From Marinobacter sp. X15-166B (GTDB taxonomy: Bacteria > Pseudomonadota > Gammaproteobacteria > Pseudomonadales > Oleiphilaceae), in assembly GCF_001752365.1 (NCBI RefSeq), contig NZ_MEIY01000001.1, positions 3,342,564-3,406,563 on the forward strand: a stretch of 64,000 bases of DNA, given 5' to 3'. The notes under the pieces were generated by a model. It was not told where the DNA came from and searched no databases. It was given only the letters and a program-made list of their open reading frames with translations. Below, piece by piece: positions 56,649 through 64,000 of the stretch. The translations under genes were made by a program, and so were the position numbers. Position 1 is the first letter of the stretch; each line of letters starts with the position of its first letter.

Positions 56649-57037
56649 TTCCCGGCATAGCGTCCCTCCCCCACCGCCACGGCCACCCACGGGAAGCACA
56701 CCGGCTTTGGTCACCACCCCTCCGATCTATTCCGCCACCGGCCACCAAACGCGCTCCCTTTACGGGAAGACAGTGGAGCGGGTGACCTTCGTGGCTCCCG
56801 GAAGTTTCTGAAAAAAAGCGGTTTGATGGCTTTTCGACGGCAGATTTACTGGGTAATACGTATGTTCTGACGTACAATGCGGCTATTTTCCGCCAAAAAG
56901 TCGGGAAACTGGTAAAAAGATTTACATGACGGGAAGTTAGTGTCGCACCACCCCGCTATCGGCCGAGCCACACGGTGCCCGGCGGGAATCAGCGGTAACA
57001 GACGCTCCCCAGACAACGGAACAGCAAGGAAATCAAC
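56649..57037. other. 389-base intergenic region before aspA
   Basis: No gene, tRNA or long repeat. AAGGAAATCAAC just before the aspA ATG is its ribosome site. I see no strong promoter hexamers. Confidence 0.4.
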
Positions 57038-58492
<1,455 letters not shown>

Positions 58493-58523
58493 CGCACCAC
58501 CCCAGCAACAACCGTCCACTCAC

Positions 58524-58541
58524 GCGCCCGGAAACGGGCGC
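58524..58541 (+). terminator. strong hairpin after aspA without a T run
   Basis: A perfect 7-bp stem GCGCCCG / CGGGCGC closed by a GAAA tetraloop, 32 bases past the stop codon. With no T tract it is more likely an RNA-stabilising or pausing hairpin than a standard terminator. Confidence 0.5.
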
Positions 58542-58683
58542 GGTGACCTACCGCCTCCCCGACGCCCTGCGACTTCCGAAGCGCCTGCACACCCACGGGA
58601 TGTGCATCCGGCGACCCTGGTTTGACAGTGTTTTACACACCCGCAGAAAACTATCGGCTATGGTTGAGGTTTCAGGAGGCAAC

Positions 58684-58947
58684 ATGCTCAAAAAGACAAT
58701 GTTTTTGATGGCTATCGCCACTCCCGCGTTGGCCTGCGGCGCGGTGTATCAATGCAGGATTGACGGGCAGACTGTCTTTGCGGATGAGCCCTGCGGGGAG
58801 GACGCCACGAAGATCCGGGTGGAGGCCCCCAACAGTATTGATTTAAAAACTCCCAAAGCTGACAAGAAGGCGCCTCTGTCCGGAGAGTTCAAGCACCTTT
58901 TGAATGGCATTCAATACATTCGTGAAAATGCCCGCAGCGAGCGTTAA
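58684..58947 (+). CDS. small secreted protein of the DUF4124 type
   Basis: An 87-residue protein. AGGAGG lies 5 bases before the ATG, so the longer open frame upstream is not used. A signal peptide (MLKKTMFLMAIATPALA) is followed by CGAVYQCRIDGQTVFADEPCGEDATKI, the short Cys-containing beta motif of DUF4124 proteins. These are periplasmic and of unknown role. The C-terminal 40 residues are polar. Confidence 0.75.
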   Translation: MLKKTMFLMAIATPALACGAVYQCRIDGQTVFADEPCGEDATKIRVEAPNSIDLKTPKADKKAPLSGEFKHLLNGIQYIRENARSER

Positions 58948-59071
58948 CGCCGGCCCCTTGGTGCCCGCCAAGGTCCCCGGAGGAGACACCTGTTTTTGGT
59001 AGAACATTTTCAGGATTGCAGTACAAGGTTTCTGATTTGTAAACTACTATTGCTCCATAAAGGAGACCAAC

Positions 59072-59737
59072 ATGCTCAGAAACCTGACCAAAAAACTGCC
59101 CAACTGGGCCAGGAATGATCTGAAACGGTTGTACTATCGGCGCCAGATTAAGCAAGGCACATTCGTTTCCCCGGAAATCGAGTTCCGCGAGCTTGATGCC
59201 TTTATCAAGCCGGGAGACTGGGTGATTGACGTTGGCGCCAATGTTGGCCACTACACCCGGCGCTTCTCTGCGCTGGTCAAACACGGTCGCGTGATCGCAC
59301 TCGAGCCCCACCCGCAAACGTTTGCCTTGCTGGCCTCAAACGTGGCTGATTTGCACAATGTCACCCTTATCAACGCAGCCCTTTCCGACACCTTCGACGA
59401 AGTCGGGTTCAGCATACCGGACGGCAACCCCTACCAGGCGGCCATCGACCTTCAATCCTCAGAAAAGGTCGCCACCGTGAGCCCCTCCGCGCTTGGCTTT
59501 AACGCCCGCATCGCGTTCATCAAGCTAGACGTGGAGGGTCATGAGCCGACCATCATCGACTCGATGGATGAGCTCATCAGGAAACACCGCCCGGTACTGA
59601 TGGTGGAAAACAGCGACGCCTACCTGAAACAGTGGTCAGAGCAGCACGGCTACCAGTTCCGGGATTTCGAAAAGTCCCACAACCATATCCTCGAGCCGGG
59701 GCCGTCTGCCGGGGACCCGGGTGTCGCTCCCCTGTGA
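59072..59737 (+). CDS. FkbM-family methyltransferase
   Basis: A 221-residue SAM-dependent methyltransferase. WVIDVGANVGHYTRRFSALVKHGRVIALEPHPQTFALLASNV (about 50-92) is the SAM-binding motif and IAFIKLDVEGHEPTIIDSM (about 148-166) is the FkbM signature. The family methylates sugars in surface polymers and lipids, so it could act on an EPS sugar, though it lies outside the EPS cluster. AAGGAG lies ahead of the ATG. Confidence 0.85.
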   Translation: MLRNLTKKLPNWARNDLKRLYYRRQIKQGTFVSPEIEFRELDAFIKPGDWVIDVGANVGHYTRRFSALVKHGRVIALEPHPQTFALLASNVADLHNVTLINAALSDTFDEVGFSIPDGNPYQAAIDLQSSEKVATVSPSALGFNARIAFIKLDVEGHEPTIIDSMDELIRKHRPVLMVENSDAYLKQWSEQHGYQFRDFEKSHNHILEPGPSAGDPGVAPL

Positions 59738-59753
59738 CCAGCTGCTCAACGGG

Positions 59754-60098
59754 CTACCGCTGTTGGAAAAGCTCCTCGGTACGACTCGCCATGATGAAAT
59801 CATTGCGGTGCAAGCCCCCAATCTTGTGGGTCCACCAGCGCACGGTGACCTTGCCATACTCCAGTAAAATGGCCGGGTGATGATTCTCTGATTCCGCCAG
59901 ATCGCCCACCTGGTTGGTAAACGCCTGAGCCTCAGCGAAAGTTTTCAGCTTATAAACCCGTTGCAGCTGCTGCTCACCCTCGCGCTCGATCAGGCTCCAT
60001 TCCGGCAGCTGCGCCAGCAGCGCCTGTTGTTCGTCGGCAGTGACTTTAGGCGCATCGCTGCTGCATGCCTCACACGCTTGTTCGGCCAACTTGGTCAT
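59754..60098 (-). CDS. phhB: pterin-4a-carbinolamine dehydratase
   Basis: A 114-residue PhhB/PCD-family enzyme that regenerates tetrahydrobiopterin-type cofactors after phenylalanine hydroxylation. ESENHHPAILLEYGKVTVRWWTHKIGGLHRNDFIMA (about 67-102) has the three conserved histidines of the active site. The N-terminal ECSSD-like Cys-rich bit is lineage-specific. No phenylalanine hydroxylase gene is next to it. Confidence 0.92.
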   Translation of the reverse strand: MTKLAEQACEACSSDAPKVTADEQQALLAQLPEWSLIEREGEQQLQRVYKLKTFAEAQAFTNQVGDLAESENHHPAILLEYGKVTVRWWTHKIGGLHRNDFIMASRTEELFQQR

Positions 60099-60186
60099 AG
60101 CAGTTTCCTCCGTTCACCCACGGCACCGCTTGGTGCCGTGCCTGGGACTTTTACTGAGGATGGCGATAACCCGGACTGATATCAAC

Positions 60187-60220
60187 AAAAAACCCCGCCA
60201 GGCGTTGCCGCCGGACGGGG
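60187..60220 (-). terminator. Rho-independent terminator of the oad operon
   Basis: On the minus strand CCCCGTCCGGCG pairs with CGCCTGGCGGGG (12 bp, one mismatch) around a GCAA tetraloop, and a run of six T follows. It lies 18 bases past the oadB stop. The best hairpin terminator in the window. Confidence 0.9.
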
Positions 60221-60238
60221 TGCCTGCTGCCAGACTGA

Positions 60239-61561
60239 TTACCCCAGCAGTTTGATCATCACACCGGCCGCCACGGCGGAGCCAATAACCCCGGCAACGT
60301 TCGGCCCCATGGCGTGCATCAACAGGAAGTTGTGAGGGTTGGCCTCAAGCCCGACCTTGTTGGAGACGCGCGCGGCCATTGGTACGGCCGAAACGCCCGC
60401 AGACCCGATCAACGGGTTGATCGGATCTTTGATGAATTTATTCATCAACTTGGCCATCAACACTCCAGCCGCGGTGCCCACTCCGAACGCCACGATGCCC
60501 AGCGCCAGAATCCCCAGGGTCTGACCGTCCAGAAATTTGTCCGCCATCAGTTTGGAGCCCACCGACAGGCCCAGGAAAATGGTGACGATGTTGATCAGTG
60601 CATTCTGGGCGGTATCGCTCAGACGCTCCACCACCCCACACTCGCGCATCAGATTACCGAAGCAGAACATCCCCAGCAGCGGCGCAGCATCCGGCAGGAA
60701 CAGCACCACAGCGATCAGCACCACCAGCGGGAAGATGATCTTCTCGCGCCGGCTCACCGGCCGTAACTGGGACATCTTGATGGCCCGCTCTTTCTGAGTG
60801 GTCAGCACCTTCATGATGGGCGGCTGAATCATCGGCACCAGCGCCATGTACGCGTAGGCCGAGACCGCAATGGCACCGAGCAGATGGGGAGCCAGCACAC
60901 TGGACACGTAGATCGACGTGGGACCGTCCGCACCGCCGATGATACCAATGGCTGCGGCTTCCAGGATGGTAAATTCCAGAATGCCCAGCCAGTCCAGCAA
61001 CGCCGCACCCAGCACGGTACCGAAGATACCGAATTGCGCCGCAGCCCCCAGCAGCAGGGTTCTTGGGTTGGCCAGCAGCGGACCGAAATCCGTCATGGCC
61101 CCCACCCCCATAAAGATCAACAGCGGCCCGATGGTGCTGCCGATAATGACCAGATAGAAGTTGTGCAGCATGCCGTTGCCGTAGCCGTAATCGGAAGCCA
61201 CGCTGTTGGCCATGGCCACTTCCGCCGAGCTGCCGGTGTTATAGGCGGATTTGAGTGCCGCCAACACGTCGGGCGTGACCGCCTGCCCGGCCTGGTAGGC
61301 CACATCCAGCACGCCGGCCAGCGCCGCCAGCACTTCCGGTTTGGCCACATGCATGGCGTTTTCCGCCGCCGACAGGGCCAGCCCTGCCTCCGGAATATTC
61401 GCCAGAATACCGCCGAAGCCGATCGGCACCAGCAGCAATGGCTCGAACCCCTTGCGGATGGCAAGGAACAGCAGTCCCAGACAGACGACAATCATCACCG
61501 CCTGCCCGAGTTCGATGTTGAACAGGCCACTGCCTGTCCATAACGTCAGTAATTTTTCCAT
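60239..61561 (-). CDS. oadB: sodium-pumping decarboxylase subunit beta
   Basis: An integral membrane protein of 440 residues with about nine or ten hydrophobic segments. It couples decarboxylation of the biotin-bound carboxylate to sodium export. [44 protein letters not shown] and [17 protein letters not shown] [24 protein letters not shown] are typical of OadB. It follows oadA by 14 bases. Confidence 0.94.
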   Translation of the reverse strand: MEKLLTLWTGSGLFNIELGQAVMIVVCLGLLFLAIRKGFEPLLLVPIGFGGILANIPEAGLALSAAENAMHVAKPEVLAALAGVLDVAYQAGQAVTPDVLAALKSAYNTGSSAEVAMANSVASDYGYGNGMLHNFYLVIIGSTIGPLLIFMGVGAMTDFGPLLANPRTLLLGAAAQFGIFGTVLGAALLDWLGILEFTILEAAAIGIIGGADGPTSIYVSSVLAPHLLGAIAVSAYAYMALVPMIQPPIMKVLTTQKERAIKMSQLRPVSRREKIIFPLVVLIAVVLFLPDAAPLLGMFCFGNLMRECGVVERLSDTAQNALINIVTIFLGLSVGSKLMADKFLDGQTLGILALGIVAFGVGTAAGVLMAKLMNKFIKDPINPLIGSAGVSAVPMAARVSNKVGLEANPHNFLLMHAMGPNVAGVIGSAVAAGVMIKLLG

Positions 61562-61575
61562 GGAATGCTGGCCCT

Positions 61576-63366
61576 TTATGCGATTGTCAGCATTTCATCA
61601 TCAGGAGAGACGGCATCACCGACCTTGATGAAGACTTCGCCGACGGTACCGGCCTTGGGTGCGCGAATCTCGGTTTCCATTTTCATGGCCTCGAGAATAA
61701 TCAGCACTTCGCCTTCTTCGACGGTGTCGCCCGGGGTCACCAACACCTTGAAGATGTTGCCCCCCAGCGGGGCAATGACCGGCTCGCCGCCACCGGCAGC
61801 CGGAGCCGGCGCCGCAGAGGCCGCCGGTGCTGCAGCTGCAGCACTGCCATCCCCCTGAATCTGGGTGATTTCGCCACCTTCCGATACCGCGACCACGTAC
61901 TGTTTACCGTTCACATCCACGGTATAGGTCTCGGGACCGCTGGGTTTCTTGGCGGGCAGCGCGTCTTCAGCGGTAGGGACCGGCTCAAACGCATCGGGAT
62001 TGCCGCGATTCTCAAGAAACTTGAGACCGATTTGCGGGAAGAGTGCGTAAGTCAGCACATCATCCACTTCCTGACCGGCCAGTTTGATGTTTTTCTCGGC
62101 CGCCAGCTCCTTGAGCTCCGCGGTCAGTTTGTCCATTTCCGGCTCAAGCAAATCTGCGGGACGACAGGTAATCGCCTCTTTGCCATCCAGTACTCGCTCC
62201 TGCAATTCCTTGTTAAAGGGCGCGGGCGCTGCACCGTACTCGCCTTTCAACACGGCGGCGGTTTCCTTGGAGATGGATTTGTACCGCTCACCGGTCAGGA
62301 TATTGAGCACCGCCTGGGTACCCACGATCTGGGACGTGGGGGTAACCAGGGGAATAAAACCCAGGTCTTCGCGGACCCGGGGAATTTCGGCCAACACGTC
62401 GTCGAACTTGTCGGCGGCGTTCTGCTCGCGCAGCTGGCTTTCCATGTTGGTCAACATGCCACCCGGTACCTGGGCAATCAGGATGCGAGAATCAACCCCC
62501 TTGAGGCTGCCTTCGAACTTCGCATACTTCTTGCGGACTTCCCGGAAGTAACCGGCGATTTCTTCCAGCAGGTTCAGATCCAGCCCGGTGTCCCGGTCCG
62601 TGCCTTCCAGAATCGCAACGACCGCCTCGGTGGGCGAGTGACCGTAGGTCATGCTCATTGAGGAAATAGCCGTGTCAACGTTATCGATACCCGCTTCGGC
62701 TGCCTTCACGGCCGTGGCGGTGGACAGCCCGGTCGTCGCGTGACACTGCATATGGATGGGCACCGCCAGCTCTTGCTTCAGACGACTGACAAGATCAAAT
62801 GCCACATAGGGCTTCAGCAACCCGGCCATGTCTTTGATACAGATGGATTCCGCACCCATGGCTTCGATTTCTTTCGCCAGTTCAACCCACATGTCAATGG
62901 TGTGCACCGGGCTCACGGTGTAGGAAATCGTGCCCTGCGCGTGCTTGCCGGATTTACGCACGGCTTTGATCGCCGTTTCCAGATTGCGCGGATCGTTCAT
63001 CGCATCAAAAATACGGAATACGTCCACCCCGTTGGCAGCGGCCCGATCAACAAACCGTTCGACCACGTCGTCCGCATAATGGCGGTAGCCCAGCAGATTC
63101 TGCCCGCGCAGCAACATCTGCTGGGGCGTATTGGGCATGGCTTTCTTGAGCTCGCGGATTCGCTCCCAGGGATCCTCGCCCAGGTAGCGGATGCAGGAAT
63201 CGAACGTCGCACCGCCCCAGGATTCGAGCGACCAAAAACCCACTTTATCGAGCTTTTCTGCGATTGGCAGCATGTCATCAAGACGCATGCGGGTTGCGAA
63301 TAGAGATTGGTGCGCGTCGCGCAAGACGACGTCAGTGATCCCTAGTGGCTTTTTTATGTCTGTCAT
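61576..63366 (-). CDS. oadA: oxaloacetate decarboxylase subunit alpha
   Basis: Biotin-dependent carboxyltransferase of 596 residues. The N-terminal DRE-TIM-like domain starts [24 protein letters not shown] with the metal-binding Asp. [43 protein letters not shown] (about 207-249) carries the metal His pair. The C-terminal biotinyl domain has the target Lys (about residue 562) in [10 protein letters not shown]. An Ala/Pro-rich linker joins the two. Middle gene of the oad operon. Confidence 0.94.
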   Translation of the reverse strand: MTDIKKPLGITDVVLRDAHQSLFATRMRLDDMLPIAEKLDKVGFWSLESWGGATFDSCIRYLGEDPWERIRELKKAMPNTPQQMLLRGQNLLGYRHYADDVVERFVDRAAANGVDVFRIFDAMNDPRNLETAIKAVRKSGKHAQGTISYTVSPVHTIDMWVELAKEIEAMGAESICIKDMAGLLKPYVAFDLVSRLKQELAVPIHMQCHATTGLSTATAVKAAEAGIDNVDTAISSMSMTYGHSPTEAVVAILEGTDRDTGLDLNLLEEIAGYFREVRKKYAKFEGSLKGVDSRILIAQVPGGMLTNMESQLREQNAADKFDDVLAEIPRVREDLGFIPLVTPTSQIVGTQAVLNILTGERYKSISKETAAVLKGEYGAAPAPFNKELQERVLDGKEAITCRPADLLEPEMDKLTAELKELAAEKNIKLAGQEVDDVLTYALFPQIGLKFLENRGNPDAFEPVPTAEDALPAKKPSGPETYTVDVNGKQYVVAVSEGGEITQIQGDGSAAAAAPAASAAPAPAAGGGEPVIAPLGGNIFKVLVTPGDTVEEGEVLIILEAMKMETEIRAPKAGTVGEVFIKVGDAVSPDDEMLTIA

Positions 63367-63408
63367 CGTGTAAGCCTTCTGTTTAAAGGTTCTAATTCGG
63401 TTACCGGA

Positions 63409-63660
63409 TCACTTCTTGTGGCGCGCCCGGAATTGTGCAATCGCCTTTTTGATGGCTTCAACGGTATCAGGGTCAACTGATTCTGGCGCTGAGGATTTTG
63501 CACGGGGTGTACGTACCGGGGTGGCCGGTTCTGGCGGCGCAAACCGGACGATTACCTTGGACATGAGCGTGGTTGCAATCACCAGAATAACCAGGAAGGC
63601 AAACACAAAGCCCATGCCGGCAATCATCAGATCTACGGCCTGTGTCATTAGCTCATTCAT
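63409..63660 (-). CDS. oadG: oxaloacetate decarboxylase subunit gamma
   Basis: A short single-span membrane protein of 83 residues (VDLMIAGMGFVFAFLVILVIATTLMSKVIV). The C-terminal half is a charged, basic tail with a Pro-rich linker (APPEPATPVRTPRAK). In the family it joins alpha to beta and binds zinc, but no His-rich zinc tail is visible here. First gene of oadGAB. Confidence 0.88.
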   Translation of the reverse strand: MNELMTQAVDLMIAGMGFVFAFLVILVIATTLMSKVIVRFAPPEPATPVRTPRAKSSAPESVDPDTVEAIKKAIAQFRARHKK

Positions 63661-63842
63661 ACCGAACAGCTACCTGTTATTAATCGTTTGTTTATCCCGA
63701 ATACGACCGGCAGCAAGGCGCAGCCACACATTTCGGGGAGGCAAAATCCTGCGTAATTTACCGGTTTCTGATTTATGGAGCAACCTAATCGAAACGATTG
63801 TTTGCGCAAGTCTATAGATAAAAACCGAATATCGATATCCAC

Positions 63843-64000
63843 TCACACCATGCGCACACGGAATTTTCGGCCTTTGATCCGGCCTTTTTCCAACCGCGCC
63901 AGAGCCTTTCCGGCCACCCCGGCTTCAACGGCGACAAAGCACTGAAAATCAAACAGATCAATTTTACCGATGGCGGAACCCGGCAAGCCTGCCTCCCCCG
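63843..64000 (-). CDS. dbpA: ATP-dependent RNA helicase DbpA, C-terminal end (cut by window edge)
   Basis: Only the last 52 residues are present, ending IGKIDLFDFQCFVAVEAGVAGKALARLEKGRIKGRKFRVRMV. This is the DbpA-type RNA-binding domain that recognises 23S rRNA hairpin 92 in the family. The helicase core lies beyond the window. Divergence from the close CsdA-type RRM cannot be tested here, so I rate the family call below a complete gene. Confidence 0.8.
   Translation of the reverse strand, partial: GEAGLPGSAIGKIDLFDFQCFVAVEAGVAGKALARLEKGRIKGRKFRVRMV

Overview
The window looks like chromosome from a free-living, probably marine, gammaproteobacterium. The dnaX-ybaB-recR block, the 4.5S RNA, the RNA-helicase tail that reads like DbpA, the AcnD/PrpF type of methylcitrate cluster and the oadGAB sodium pump all fit that group. 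I could not place it to genus from sequence alone; a Cellvibrionales-like or related order is a guess.

Layout. 1-2.9 kb: recR (partial), ybaB, dnaX and the SRP RNA, all on the minus strand. 3.1-11.1 kb, plus strand: prsK, prsR and prsT, the regulatory and TPR part of an exosortase A (XrtA/PEP-CTERM) exopolysaccharide system, then a PA14/calcium-repeat/FN3 lipoprotein. 11.1-13.7 kb, minus strand: xrtA fused to an EpsI domain, and a FemAB-like acyltransferase. 14-27 kb: an AT-rich, strain-variable-looking section with a flippase, O-antigen-type polymerase, several glycosyltransferases, two ATP-grasp ligases, a QueC-like PP-loop protein, a secreted protein and an IS3 relic. 27-36 kb: glycosyltransferases, deacetylases, PaaK/CapK-like ligases and GNAT enzymes. 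36-44 kb: the conserved XrtA-type EPS assembly genes (initiating sugar transferase, export lipoprotein, chain-length protein, tyrosine-kinase-like partner, outer-membrane barrel, deacetylase). 44-52.9 kb: propionate catabolism by the 2-methylcitrate cycle (prpD, prpF, acnD, prpC, prpB and a GntR regulator). 53-64 kb: an outer-membrane barrel, galU, an EamA permease, tRNA-Val, aspA, small genes, phhB, oadGAB and the tail of dbpA.

How it works together. EpsB would start a lipid-linked repeat unit, which the variable-region glycosyltransferases extend and the ligases and acyltransferases may decorate. The Wzx/Wzy-type proteins would flip and polymerise it, and the Wzz/EpsE/barrel set would export it. 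PrsK/PrsR and XrtA would link this polymer to secreted PEP-CTERM proteins, none of which is encoded in the window. galU supplies UDP-glucose and shares a sequence motif with the EPS promoter region.

Three EPS genes (flippase, one PaaK-like ligase, one FemAB-like acyltransferase) are each broken by a one-base shift at a homopolymer run. This is either a systematic sequencing error or a sign of phase variation or decay. The most unusual gene content is the QueC-like protein with an intact zinc motif inside the EPS locus, and the repeated pairing of adenylate-forming ligases with acyltransferases.
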